64,000 bases of DNA from Protea cynaroides (GCA_028583415.1 CM053269.1:73808435-73872434), one strand, 5' to 3'. Counted from the stretch's first letter, positions 24,491 through 36,169 are shown. Numbers and translations are program-made. Notes: generated by a model from the sequence alone, not told the origin.

Positions 24491-24921
24491 TGTAAGATAT
24501 TTTATGGGCTAAATTAATTATAAGGTTAGATGGTTCAGTGGGAGTCTAGTTACAGATAGACCGATTTAAGTATGATTAGAGAATGACCAACTTGGTCTAT
24601 TGTGGGACTGGTCCAGGGTTGGGGGTGGTATTATAAATACCAATGGTTAGAGTCCCCACAGCCACGGTATTATTTTCTTCTCCCGTTCCCATACGCAGAA
24701 AGAAGGTCAAGGGATCCCGACAAGCTGTGGAAGACTCTGATCCAAGCATTCAAAGCATTCAAAACAAAGAAAACGGTCGAAAATCAATCTACAACAAGAG
24801 GTATGTATCTTATCATCTTTTTTTAATACCCATTGTATTCTAATAATTTGTGTGGTGTGTTCGTTAGGGTTCATGAAAAATCTCATGGAAAAAACCCAAA
24901 GAAGATCTAAAAAATCTTACA
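24491..24921 (+). repeat. Right LTR (431 bp)
   Basis: This is the direct copy of 19,962-20,383. The bases just before it (CCCAAGTGGGTGAT) are a weak polypurine tract. Confidence 0.88.
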
Positions 24922-24926
24922 AGGAC

Positions 24927-25740
24927 TCCCCAAACCCCGACAGTTCTAGTTGAGAATCTTCACGGTTGCCCGTGTTGCTGTTTGTCCCCAGACACCACAG
25001 GTTGAGAGGATAAAAAATGACCAGTCCCTTCTTCCATTTCTTCAGAGGCAATAGGAGTTGAACGAGCCCTTTTTGCAGGTGGTGCAATACCCGAAATACA
25101 ATGTGGAATCCGATCAGAGATTTCGCCAGAGAAACTCGAACTAGCACCCAAAGACGGATTGAAATCGTCTCTTGCGAGGCTTTTCGCAGGAGAGGTCGCT
25201 GCGTTGAATCGATGCACGCCACGTGGAACACCTTGTATCTGACGTCTCCAGACGTTATGCCGTAGGACGTGGAGATTTTCACCGCGATACACCCAGCCGA
25301 AATAACTGAAGGGAAGGTTTTGGGGAAAATCACTAAAGGGTGAGTGAGTGAGTGAGCAGAGCAGGAGAGAAAGGGAGAAAGCCGAAGGAAGGAGCTCGAA
25401 TCCTGTAAATGGTTATCAGGGTTTTCTTTTAGGGTTTCTCAGATGGGTCTTCTGGACTTCGGTTGAGTTAAAGAGAGGGGAAGCTAAGAAGAGGCCGGCG
25501 GGTTTTGAGGGTGGAGAGGAGGGCTTGAGAGTGCTTGAGCCAGATCGGGGAGATAGTGAGAGGGTGAGACAAAAGAAGAGGAAGATCAGGGATGGGAGCC
25601 GAGATCGGAGGGGAGAGATCTGAGAGCTGGGAGAAGCCTGAAACTCGGAAAGGGAAGCTCCAAGGTATTATCCCCATTCCTCCGTCGCCTGAAACTCAGA
25701 AAGGGAAGCTCCAAGGTATTATCCCCATTACTCCGCCGCT
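24927..25740 (-). mobile_element. L1 LINE 5' part: ORF2 start, ORF1 remnant, 5' UTR
   Basis: Read on the minus strand, ORF2 begins with NCRGLGSPS (24,960-24,927), which joins directly to IVRALFNLL at 19,960. Upstream (25,300-24,960) is a short open region with RPLLRKASQ or, in another frame, GASSSFSGEISDRIPH and PPAKRARSTP. It is probably the end of ORF1, with no zinc knuckle and much of ORF1 missing. From about 25,330 to 25,740 the minus strand is pyrimidine-rich with CCCTAAAAGAAAACCC, as in plant LINE 5' leaders. The extreme 5' end and the target duplication are not fixed. Confidence 0.65.
25637..25738. repeat. Two 51-bp tandem units at the LINE 5' end
   Basis: The units start at 25,637 and 25,688 with CCTGAAACTCGGAAAGGGAA and CCTGAAACTCAGAAAGGGAA and run on with few differences. 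They lie at the presumed 5' end of the LINE leader. Confidence 0.8.
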
Positions 25741-27178
25741 CTCTCTGTCTCATTTCTCTCTTCTTCCTCTTTCAATCCTTGATTCCTTTTTTGATAAGAC
25801 CGCTCTTAGAAAGATGAAACAAAACCAAACCGAAATAGTTCGGAGCCCAGAAAAAACTACTTCTTCGTAAGTGAGGTGAGTCTCCTCCCTCTGAAACGCA
25901 ACTGGTCTGCTTTCCTATTTTTCAGATTCAAAAAGGGCATTTGATATGATGCTTATGGTTGAGGATTGTGTCTACTGCAGTTGGCTTTCATAAGACATTA
26001 GTTGAAAGAATCTCCATGTGTTGCGCATCTGAGAATAGCAGCTACGTCTCCTGCGGATACCCTTGCAGGAGACGATTTGAATCCCCCAAAGACTGTGTAG
26101 TCGAAATAGGTGCTTGCAGATGCAAACCTGAGGATGAAGATTGGGAAGAAAAAGGTAAACCCAAAGAAATATCTATTGGTTGAATCGGATTTGCTGAACC
26201 AATATGATAATCGAATAACCTGGGAACCAGCAAATTGAATACTACTTGTGTGAACTCATGGTTTTTTTCAATATATGACGTCAGTAAATCTGTTTGATAT
26301 TGTGACAGATTAGAAGATGAGGCTGACGAGTGTGGACAGCAAAGACCATTCTTGATATCAGCAGCATGGTAGCCATAGGATCCGAATAGTGTGAAACATG
26401 CATTTGCTGATCAAAACCCTCAATCACACGTAGCCATATACATTCGTCACTCTTGGAAATACGAGGCGACAGAACAGATGATGGGGGGAAAAAGGGTACC
26501 AGTCCTCTGCATGCTCCTACAGAAGGTTCCAGTAGTCTTCCTATTGGCTGCATGGTCAGTAACTGATTTCGACGATTCACCTAGTTCAATATCCGTTATC
26601 CTCGCTGGAGAAAACATCGGAGTAGAATAAGCTTTTGTTGCCGGAGAAAACATCGGAGTAGAATAAGCTGTAGTGGTACTGTGACAGGGTAATACTATTA
26701 TTGTATCTTTTAGGTAAACGATATGAAACTGCTAATTATCATTATCAATTGCTAATTATCATTATAAATTGCTAATCGATATCGATAATTCGATATATAA
26801 ATGATTTTGTTATAAAAGGTTTAAAAAGTTTCGATTGCAGTATTCAACAGTTTAGAATATCGATTCTTTATTCGGTTTCTTAACGGTTCAATTTGTTATT
26901 ATACAATTATGTTTGCTATTGAATTCATTATAATGGTTGCTTGGAAGTCTGATTGAGAATAAACAGATCTAAGCCTAAAAGAAAGCCATTGAATTAAAGC
27001 ATTCAATATAATGCCACTTAAATTTGAAGCCTTCATCAATTGAGAGAGAGAGAGAGAGAGTGATTAATCCCCAATTGTTGAGAAGAAGGGACTAAGAGAA
27101 AGAGACTGATTAATCCCCAATCGTTGAGAAGAAAGGGACTAAGGGAGTCTGGCTCTGGTCTCTAGTGGAGGCTTTAGG
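25741..27178. other. Unassigned region, possibly more LINE ORF1 or another insertion
   Basis: On the minus strand, 26,700-26,000 has several overlapping Ser/Pro-rich frames (FSSQSSSSGLHLQAPISTTQ, RKTTGTFCRSMQRTG) that recall plant LINE ORF1 C-terminal regions, but no motif proves it. At 26,607-26,669 a 36-bp unit with GGAGAAAACATCGGAGTAGA is repeated twice. From 26,690 to 26,900 AT-rich words such as CTAATTATCATTAT are repeated. A short GA run lies at 27,042-27,060, followed by a duplicated word TGATTAATCCCCAAT (27,061 and 27,106). Confidence 0.35.
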
Positions 27179-27186
27179 CATGGACC

Positions 27187-27890
27187 TAAGGGTGTCAAAA
27201 ATGAAATCGAACCGAATCGTTTAAATCGTAACCAACAAATCGTTTATTAAATGGTTCGATGCTGGTTTATAATTTGACACTGTATACCGAAATCGAACCA
27301 AACCATTTAACCGATGATGTGAACCTAGTTAAAACCATATAATCAAATCATTTAATCAAACCGACAAATTATTCTTATTAAAACCATATGACACTTGACT
27401 TTTCCATTCCCAAGTCAATACACAAGTAACATATTTGAATTGGTTTTTCAGTTTTGAATTTATAATGTTATCATTTCTTTAATTAAAAAACTAAGTGTAA
27501 AATCTAAAGATAGAAAAAGACAACAATGCTAAAATTAAAAATTAAATAAATTATAAAATTAAAACCCTTTCATCTTCGTCTATTAACTATGTTACTCTTC
27601 TCTCTCGTTTCTTTCCCAGTTTAATAGTTTTTTATACTTGAGCCTTTAGCAGAACTGATAAGCTGAACCGTTTGTAAAACTTCAACTAAAATCCTTAAAT
27701 TTAAAATCGTTTAAAAACCGACAATTGAAACCGTTTAACCTGTTAACTTGAAAAACTATTCACAAACCGATAAACCAATTAATAAACGGTTTCAATAGGA
27801 ACAAAACCGTTTATTAAATGGTGTGATTTCGATATTACCTTTTGCGATTGAACCAAACCGGGAATTTGAATACGCACCATTTAACCCTTA
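27187..27890. mobile_element. Degenerate hAT-like element
   Basis: The left end TAAGGGTGTCAAAAATG matches the hAT terminus at 20,515. The right end TTAACCCTTA is a decayed inverse. The flanks CATGGACC (27,179-27,186) and CGTGGAGC (27,891-27,898) agree at six of eight positions. The interior is full of AACCG and CGGTT words (AACCGTTTAACC, AAACCGATAAACC). The 704-bp length is close to the intact copy. It is non-coding. Confidence 0.55.
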
Positions 27891-27898
27891 CGTGGAGC

Positions 27899-28885
27899 TA
27901 AAACTAGAGGAACTCTGGAAATTGGAGCATAATTGGCAAGAAGGATTGAAAGTGATAGGGTTAACTGGTTGAGGGTCTTTAGGGTATTAGACGATTACTG
28001 TATTAAGGAATTAGCTACGTATACAATTTTGTTCGATAAATAATTGATTTCATTCTGACGATAAATCAGTGGAATATCATACCATACAGTACAATTGAAT
28101 CCAGTACAATACAATATCGATATCATCATTTTACCTTTTGTATCATACCGAATAACACACCAATGGACACCCTTAATTGGGATGGAGGGATTTAATAAAC
28201 CTCTAGAATGTATGCACTAGGTGGTTAAAATAAAAACTAATGGAACTTGAACATGAAAAAAATAAAAACTAATGGAACTTGAACATGGAATACGAAAACA
28301 TCCATATAATGCTTTTTCCCACCTTCTGAGTATATCATGCCAGGTTATCCTTGAATGAGTTTCCAAGGGATCCCAAAAGTGTTGAATAATTTTTTCCTTA
28401 TGATATTTTTTCATTGACATCTCTATTCACAATTTGCATTTCGAAAAGTCACAATTTACAAAGATATAGTAAACTGCCAATGGCCCTTTGTTTGGGTGGC
28501 TCACATCACTTTGCAAGAGAAAGATCCGAGATTCGAGTTCTATGGTATGAACTATATATGAAGTTTACTCGGTCACGCCACGGATCAAGTAATCGATATT
28601 GGGTCAATTGATTTGTATCGGCCTTTTTTTCTGCTACATAAAACAATAGAATATTCTTACTCTGTTTTCGTTTAAAAAAAAAGAAGAAGAGAGAGAGATA
28701 GTAAACTCTACAGCTTCCCAAATGGTTTCAAACTGAATATCCTATCTTTACTATCAGTTTAATAGTGAAAGTTTTAATGCTATATTATTTATTCAAATCG
28801 CTTATCACTCCTTAATTGCAAAATATTTTTGCATTTTTGTAATATTATTTAAAATAAATATTTGCATGTTGAAAAATCACATTTG
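27899..28885. other. Unassigned AT-rich region
   Basis: No gene is visible. Around 28,000-28,170 repeated ATACCATACAGTACAAT-like words lead to GGACACCCTTAATT, which may be the right end of another GGGTGTC-type element. A direct duplication (AAATAAAAACTAATGGAACT, twice) is at about 28,228-28,290. Confidence 0.35.
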
Positions 28886-28889
28886 AAGA

Positions 28890-29735
28890 ATGGAAAGAAA
28901 TCTGCTTGCATACTTAATTTCTGTTGATGAGTTTTTCTCTCTTCCACAGTGGCTGCAGCAATGGAAGGATATGGTTAAAGATATGAAGAAGGAAGGCAGA
29001 TACCTTTTTTTCATGGCTTCGTTCCTTTGTTGGCATATTTGGTTGACTCGGAATGACTTTCATTTTAATAGAAGAAGCTGGAGTCCTGAACAAGTTATTG
29101 CTCATGCTGTTGCAACGTTTCAAGAATATAAAACTGTTCACTTCGTGGATAATCACTCAGAGGCCGATGTTGGTGCCCAAGATGAACCTGCCTAGTCGAT
29201 TTCTTCTAGCTCATCTCCCCTGTTTATCATGAATATTGATGCTAGCATTAAACCAGGTTCATCTACTGGGGGTATTGGTTACTGTTGTAAGCCAGAGTTT
29301 AGTTCATTTTGCAAGGCTGTTTTGGCTCCATATTCTTTTAAGGAAAACATTGAAGGTGAGTCCCTAGCGATTCGTTTGGCGATGATGGATGTGCTTTACA
29401 ATAGCTGGAAGAATATGGAAATTAGAACTAACTGTAAGCAGCTAGTGGATATTCTCAACCAAAAAGAGAAGAACTATCCAAGATCTGTTTTGGCGATTGT
29501 TCGGGATAACTTAAACATGGTATCATCTTTTTCGATGTGTTACTTCACCTTTATTCTCAAAGGTAAGAATGGCATAGCCCATACCTTGGCAAGAGAGACA
29601 CTCACCATTTCTGATTTGGTGGAGTGGCCAATTTCTGAATCTTGGATTTGTGATCTATGTTGTGCTGAAAATTTGGATGTTTCTTAGTTTTTTTATCAAT
29701 AAATTTGCATTTCATCCAAAAAAAAAGAAGTTATG
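28890..29735 (+). pseudogene. 5'-truncated LINE: linker, RNase H, A-tail
   Basis: One reading frame runs from 28,890 to 29,687 with a single in-frame TAG at 29,193-29,195. The first part is the ORF2 linker (ASFLCWHIWLTRNDFHFN, WSPEQVIAHAVATFQEYK). The second is an RNase H (RVT_3) domain: MNIDASIKPGSSTGGIGYC (first Asp), IEGESLAIRLAMMDVL (Glu), RTNCKQLVDIL, where Asn occupies the usual Asp, and KGKNGIAHTLARETL, where the final Asp is replaced. The domain is probably inactive. AATAAA at 29,699 and an A-run from about 29,719 mark the 3' end. Upstream ORF2 is missing. It differs from the copy at 3.9 kb, so at least two LINE lineages are present. Confidence 0.75.
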
Positions 29736-29815
29736 TATCATAATTAAATCCCAAGATGCAATATAAAAAAGGGTCCAGCTAAATGTCATTGTTCAGTGAC
29801 AAAAGTCTTGCCACC

Positions 29816-29891
29816 GATCCCTTTTAATACATATTCTTTTTTTTTTTTTTAAGTAGGAGATCATTCTATTGATCCCTTTTAATACATATTC
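29816..29891 (-). mobile_element. 34-bp truncated retroposon with 21-bp target duplication
   Basis: A 21-bp direct repeat, GATCCCTTTTAATACATATT plus C, flanks 34 bp (29,837-29,870) made of a T-run and AAGTAGGAGATCATTCTATT. On the minus strand this is a short unique 3' end followed by poly(A), as expected for LINE-driven integration that stopped almost at once. The long duplication is the evidence. Confidence 0.8.
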
Positions 29892-32634
29892 ATTGATCAT
29901 CATAGAAATCACAATATACTGGATAATTTTGATATTTCAATGGAAGGGTTGCCAAATCTACTAGTTTAGACACCTAACTGACAAGTCTAGTTGTCACCTA
30001 CTTGGGCGACAACTAACTTTTCCCCGGTAAAAAATGGAAAAGGTTAGAATCAATCCTAAACTCACCTCTTCTAGAGCCCCGCATAGGTGGGATTAGCAAT
30101 GAATAATGACCCTTTATACTATTAATAAACTATATGAAATGCAATTTGTGAGATTTTTTTATTTTTCTGGGGAGAGGATGATCAAGAAGAAGATTTAGAT
30201 GGAAGTGGGGTATAAGTGTTTGTTTGGTTGGTAAGAAATGCTATCTACAAATCAAGAATGAATGAGTTTGGAGTTGGACAAGGGAGTAAGTAGAGAAAAA
30301 ACCAATAAAAGAAGGGATGGAAGCTTAAAAATGGTTTTGGCATATAAGGATAAGGATCTGACTTTAAGCTTTGGACAAGAAGAGAGTCCAAATGAAAGTA
30401 CTTCACACTAATAGCCAAATCATCTTCAAGTTGCAGGGTAGGACCACCAAGCCATATCAGCTCATGGATTCTTCCTGTCATTGTCTCTCTTCCATGACAA
30501 AGTCTTATAAAACACAAAGGCTGCCATTTGGTATATATGCATTCATGGAATGTATTTTAGGTTAAGAATACCATTTGAGCTTGACAAAAAAAAAGTGTTT
30601 GACATGTATTCTTGTTTCTGGATCATGAATGTATTAGAAAATGTTATCCCATTTTGCATTCTAATGAAAATGCCTTGCTTTTTACTTTGTTCTCGTTCTA
30701 TTTTATGAACATTCTCCCTTCTTAGAATTTATTTCTATAAACCCATGATACTCACACTAGACCGCAAGAAAAAATCCAAACTATTTTATAATGGGTTTCT
30801 AGTGCATGTGGTCTAAATCAGTTGGGTTTTAGTTTATTGGTTCGAATTTGGTCAGTTCAAGATGTAACAAATATAAATCAAAATCGATGAATCAATTACT
30901 ATTTCATTTCAAACTATCAAACCAAAACCAATTAATAATTAGTTTGACTTAGTTGGTTCTTAATTGATTTCCCTTTAATATCCTCTTCCCATCAGAGGTC
31001 AAGCCAATATGACATTCTAGTATTGAAAGAGTGCGAAAATCCATCTATTCCAACAGAAATAAAATGACAACAAGAGATGAGAAAGTGAGAATAGACAAGA
31101 GATGTTATAATATTTAATTGATTTAACCGGTTTATTGGGATGTAGTTGATGGTTTCTCAGTTAAAACCAAAACCAACCAATTAGTCACGGTTCAATTGGA
31201 TTCAGGTTTAAACGATTGATTTCATTTTGGTCTATCATTTTCAGTTCATAATTGGCACCCATAGTTATAGTTAGTCCTACAAAGGGTATGGGACTCACAT
31301 CTAGTTAAAAGCTGAAAATAAGATGAGGGAAGAAGAATTGGCACATTAGCGGAGTATACATAATGACATCTTACACGTCAAGTCAATGAAAGGAGTATAC
31401 ATAATGACATCTTATACGTGCAAGTCAATGAAAACACGAGAAAAACATATCATAATTTTTTTCTTTGATAAACAAAATATATCATAGTTTGAATATAAGA
31501 AGAGACATAAATGGTCAAAGTTAAAGAAGGTGAGAGTGCATGTAGTGTGGGCAACATGTCCCTACTTTTCCCTTTAAGATAAAACACCCAAATTCATATT
31601 ATTCCACTCCCCAAAAAATTAAAAAAAATAAAAATTACTGATTTATAAGAAAATGATCCACTACTTTTTTTTTTTTTTTTTGGTATGCCTACTTAGACCT
31701 AATTTTTTTTTTAATGGAAACTATAACTTTGAAAAAGTTACTATTCTGTGTAAGGCTAGTTTGGGAAAATAAGCCCTTCATATGCCGTAGGTGGAGGCGT
31801 GGAGCATCCAGGCAAGTTTCTTCATAGGGTCTAGTGGAAAGCATTATTCTTAACAATGTATATAAAAAGAATAAATTAGGAAATAAGTTGTTTTAACATA
31901 TTTTTTAGGGATTGGACCGATTTAGTTGTTTTAACAGTTTGCAACTAAAATATTTTTATTTCTGATACTTTAGAACCAAACTCTACAATGGTTCAAGACA
32001 TTTCTATCTATTTCAAGTCATTTGGAGAGCTCATAGTATCAAATGAATCATTAGCGAGAAAAGGATACAATAACCACTCTATTTTCCCAAAAAAAAAAAA
32101 GAAAAAAAAAGACAAGCTCTTTTCTTGATAACTTAGCAAATATCATAAATTACAATCTTAATCACATCATTGATAATGTATGAGACTAATACTCCTATAT
32201 ATTTTCAGTCATCCATTTGTTTTTGAAATAATAACTTTTTAACAATCTCCCAAGGCTATATGTTAACTTATGTAAAAGAAGTGTCAGGTCACATTTACAA
32301 AATGTTACAATGGTTTCGTGTCATTTTGAGTCAAGTTAAACCATTAGAGAGAAAATGAGACACTAATTCACTCCCCCCTCCCTCACTCATCCAAGAAAAA
32401 TTAAGTACTTACCAAATTTCATAAATTACGTTCTCAATCACATTGCACATGATGTATGAGGCTAATAATCCTACATGGATATGATTTCTTTTTCACCCAA
32501 AAAAAAAAAAAAAAAAAACGTTTTGTCACATTCACAGAATTTGGATGTCTAAACAACCAACAAGTTTAGTTTGTAAATATATTAGCGAAACTTCAGCTCC
32601 CTTTACAATGTCCCTATGATCTCCAATTGTTATT
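29892..32634. other. Unassigned AT-rich region
   Basis: No gene is supported. From about 30,830 to 31,260 dispersed AACCAAAACCAATTA and AACCGGTTTATT words and an end TTGGCACCCATA suggest another decayed hAT-like element. At 31,351-31,431 a roughly 41-bp unit around GGAGTATACATAATGACATC is repeated in tandem. Long T- or A-runs are at 31,662-31,681, 32,090-32,110 and 32,500-32,518. Confidence 0.35.
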
Positions 32635-32656
32635 GGATATTTTTTTTTTTGGTAAG
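32635..32656 (-). mobile_element. Possible LINE-tail micro-insertion
   Basis: A T-run followed by GGTAAG (reverse: CTTACC plus poly(A)) is flanked by the 9-bp direct repeat ATTGTTATT (32,626-32,634 and 32,657-32,665). The GGTAA junction matches the 3' end of the LINE at 11.9 kb. Confidence 0.45.
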
Positions 32657-32787
32657 ATTGTTATTACATAGAGATGCTTTGGGTGGCTTCTTTATGTGTT
32701 TTGTGAATGCATCTACAGAATGGGTCTTTTTTACGAGTGCTTCTGGTGGTCCTCTTGTAAATATTTTTTCGTATACCTTTCCTTTTT

Positions 32788-32790
<3 letters not shown>

Positions 32791-32841
<51 letters not shown>
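32791..32841. repeat. TA microsatellite
   Basis: An uninterrupted TA dinucleotide run of about 51 bp. It creates spurious YI-repeat open frames. Confidence 0.95.
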
Positions 32842-32843
<2 letters not shown>

Positions 32844-32976
32844 GAATCAAAATATATACGAGTGTTCTTAGAAACTTACACTTAAAGATCCTTTCTCATG
32901 AATTTTTGAAAGCACTCCCAAACACTACCAAACACTACAGGACCTTACTTGAACAAAGAAGAAGAAATGGAGGAAT

Positions 32977-34630
32977 TGATGAACTTGATATGACACTGAG
33001 AGGGGGGGGGTGAATCAGTGTCTAAAACTTTTCTCTGATTAATTCTCGCTGCCCGGAGCTGATGGAGATATATTCATTTACACACACACAAGCGTATGCA
33101 AATCTACCTCGCTACCACTGAACACACCACGCTTAACTCGCACCCACGAGAAGCAAGTCACAATTTTTTTAGGCTTATAATTATGCCTTACAATTTTTCC
33201 CCCACTAGCTAAGTATTCAATAATTTTCACCTACGCTAGCATACAATATATTGAAAGCAACAAATAGGTAGGGAATTGAAAAACCTTACAACTGCTTTTG
33301 AATGACCATCAATATCTCTGAAGCTTCACACTGCCCTTAGGTACTCTCTAACAGTCTTCAATGATGATAGAGATCGATTCACAGAGCACACCTCATCGAC
33401 AGGGTTCCAATCTCTTCCACACAACCCATAATCACCATGAATATGAAAATAAAAGCTCTACTGACCTCTCATAGGGATTTAGCACTCCATTGATGCACAA
33501 AGAAGAGGTAGTTGGTGATTGATCACTCCCACAGGGCACGAAACCCTAGAAAACCTTCTCTGTGCCTTCAAAACGCTCTTTTTAATTTTTATCTTGGTTT
33601 TTATGACTCCCAACGGCGCCCAATAGATAGGGCATCGAAAAATATGAATGCTGCAATTTGAACGGACCGATTTGGAGCTCGGATGAAGAAGTTATGGCAG
33701 TTTGAAGATTGGCTAATCTCGGATAAGGAAAGAGAATCTTTCCTTATATAACTCGCACACGCGCCGCACCGTAGCCGAGCCGCGTCTTTGTGGGCTGTCA
33801 GATGCGAATCTAAGAGGTGAGGATCAGTCCTCGCCGCGGATCTTGGATCTCCTTCTCTTTTTCTTGACGAAAAAACCCCTATACAACTTGTGAAATGCCG
33901 AAATTGCCCCTAAACAACTTATGAAATGACTTTTTCGAGCGATTCGACAGAAACTGCGATATCTCGCTCATCCGACGTCGGAATTGAGTGATTCAAGTTG
34001 CGTTGGAAAGATAACTCGACGCTCTACATCTTTCCACTGCCGGATTTCCATGAACCTGCTGCGGGACCCACAAAAAATAGACCCAAAGTTAAAACTCTGT
34101 CAAACCTTGGAATTTGAACCCGAAACTTTGTGTGCATGCATACCAAGTGCCGTGGGCTGCCGTGTTGACATGTCACCTTGCCATCACACCTGTGGGTCCC
34201 ACTCACATTTTTTCTCTCTCCTCTTTCTCTCTCTTCTGATTCTCTTTCTTCTTTCTCTCTCTTGAATTTCTCTTTAACGCCACAACACCGAAACATGAAA
34301 CATGGACATGATTAGAAAAGCTCCGGGAACACCGTCGCATCATCGAAACTTCGACCGCATCATCGAAACTTCGGCCACATCACCGGTGGGGTCCACAAAC
34401 ACTCTCTCTCATCAAAATCGGTGTAATATCCCATTTAACTCATTGTAAGTCATCCGAAACATATGTAGAACCTTGTAGAACACATAAGCGAAGTTGCCAC
34501 ATACGTGCCTATCGTACACCGACACTCTCTCTCCTACACTGATACTCTCTCTCCTCATTTCTCTGACTGAATGCTCATAAGCACTGTCACATCAGCCAAG
34601 TTGCCAACAATGACAACATAAAGTCCAACA
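32977..34630 (-). repeat. Left (3') LTR, 1,654 bp
   Basis: Matches 37,475-39,423 but lacks about 295 bp present there (right-copy positions about 37,613-37,905), with the junction at 33,116-33,121. A stretch of G at 33,001-33,010 is longer than in the partner. Differences elsewhere cluster at CAG/CTG sites. Confidence 0.9.
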
Positions 34631-34954
34631 ATCTCCCCCTTTGGAATTGTTGGCAACTCATTACGCACATGAGATCTTTCTCCCCCTTTGACAACAAATA
34701 CAAAGGGGTATGCCACATAGGAGTGCCCACCGCATCTTTCCAATCCTATGGGCCCAAAAAAAATAATAAACAATTATATCAACACATAACAACATCACCA
34801 GACTCCCCCTGAGTTCAACATAAGGAGATGAAGTATAACAAACATATGCATACACCACTCAACACATAAATACCATAGGACTCCCCCTGAGTCTATCATC
34901 GGGAGCAAAAGGATATAGCAAATACACCTTTGCTCCCCCCTCACTCCAAGCACC

Positions 34955-36169
34955 TCACTGCTTGGTGAGTATGGTCATGCATGAATCTTCGACACTCTCT
35001 ATCAGAGTGTATAAATTCCTTGAGGTTCTCTGTCCTGAAGCCACAATCTTGCCACTATCAACTCTTTTGATCTCACATCCCTGTTTATTGAAGATCACTT
35101 CATGCCCTCTGTCACAAATCTGACTGATGCTGAGAACGTTGTGCTTGAGTCCTGACACATAAAACACATCATGGAGTTTCACCTTTCCATTGTTGATTGC
35201 TGATAGAACCCTTTCCCGTTACCTTGGCCCCTTCATTGTTTCCAAACTTCACTATACCTCCCTCATACTGTTAAAGCTGTTGAAACATTTTCTTGTTACC
35301 TGTCATGTGACTAGAGCATCCACTGTCGAGTATCCAAGGAGACGGCTTGTCATGTGTCTTGAGAGTTGTCTCGAAGCATACAACATCATTACTTTGTCCT
35401 TCTACAAAATCTGCAATGATTTTCTTTTTCCACACTTTTCTAACAACTGGTGGAGTTTTTTTGTTCATTCTCTGCTTAACTTTTCTTTGACCATTTTCCC
35501 TTTGTTGTGTCACTTTTTGCAGAGGTGGCATGAATGAAAAAATTGTTCTGCATTCTCTTGCAATATGCCCATAGTTATGACAATTGTAGCACTCAACAAA
35601 ATTTTCTTCAAGGGAAGCAAACTGATTTCTACTTTCAAATCTGACTTCTCTCATGTTGAATTTGCATGTAGCTATCTTATGACCATAAGCATTACATTTA
35701 TAACAATATCCCCGAAAATAAGATTTTGGCCTAGAAGGTGCCATGTACCTCATCTGTCTCTGTGGTGCATTGGGATAATTTCTTCCATAGAAGTACTCTG
35801 CTTCACTCTCTTACCTTGTCTTGCATTAATAGTCTGTGGAATAGGAACTTGATTTTCTTCTTGGACATAAATCATAGGAGCTTTACCCTTTCCTTTCTCT
35901 TTCACAAAAGAGATGGGACCTTTCTTCTTTGAGTTGGCACTGTTAGAATTTATAATTCCATCTAGCTTGCAGCTACTAGGATGCACTGGAGTGTTTCTTG
36001 GCTCATCAGGTTGATTCAACTTTTGTTGTCTTTCATGCTCTTCTTTTTCATACTCAGTCACCTTTGCTTTTAACAGAATAAATTCTTTCTCAAGCTCTTC
36101 AAATTTACTCATCACGGGGGCTTGTATTTCAAGTTGAGCTTTCAAACCCGCATTCTCGGTCATTATCGT
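34955..36169 (-). pseudogene. Copia gag C-terminus, protease start, pre-integrase segment
   Basis: Three consecutive minus-strand frames. The first (36,163-35,750) is a charged coiled-coil segment with KFEELEKEFILLKAKVTEYE. The second (35,753-35,271) has two CCHC knuckles (CYKCNAYGHKIATC and CYNCHNYGHIAREC) and then PWILDSGCSSHMT, the aspartic protease active site with an intact D-S-G. The third (35,182-34,955) is the pre-integrase region (VSGLKHNVLSISQICDRGH). After that coding stops: the sequence passes to the 3' non-coding region with no integrase core or RT. The deletion junction is near 34,960. The same segments occur at 50.5-51.6 kb in the fuller relative. Confidence 0.8.

Larger units (their letters stand above)
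19962..24921 (+). mobile_element. Non-autonomous LTR retrotransposon inside the LINE
   Basis: Two similar LTRs (422 and 431 bp) start TGTAAGATATTTTATGGGC and end TACA. A tRNA-iMet primer site follows the left LTR. Flanks are GGGAC (19,957-19,961) and AGGAC (24,922-24,926), a 5-bp target duplication with one change. The interior (about 4.1 kb, of which 662 bp is a nested hAT) shows no gag, protease, integrase or RT frame on either strand, so it is a LARD-like element dependent on outside enzymes. LTR differences are mostly ordinary transitions (CCATAGCCATGG against CCACAGCCACGG), implying a modest age. It inserted into the LINE endonuclease region. Confidence 0.85.

Noticed and set aside
24602..24843. 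66-74 codon frames near 24.6 kb as genes
   Set aside because: They fall inside the right LTR, and related frames do not persist in the left LTR copy.
28140..28175. GGACACCCTTAATT as the right end of the hAT beginning at 27,187
   Set aside because: The flanking 8 bp do not match CATGGACC; the end at 27,890 gives a better duplication (six of eight).
33984..34265. 93-codon frame repeated exactly at 38,773-39,054
   Set aside because: It lies inside the two LTR copies, so its conservation reflects LTR identity and not selection on a protein.
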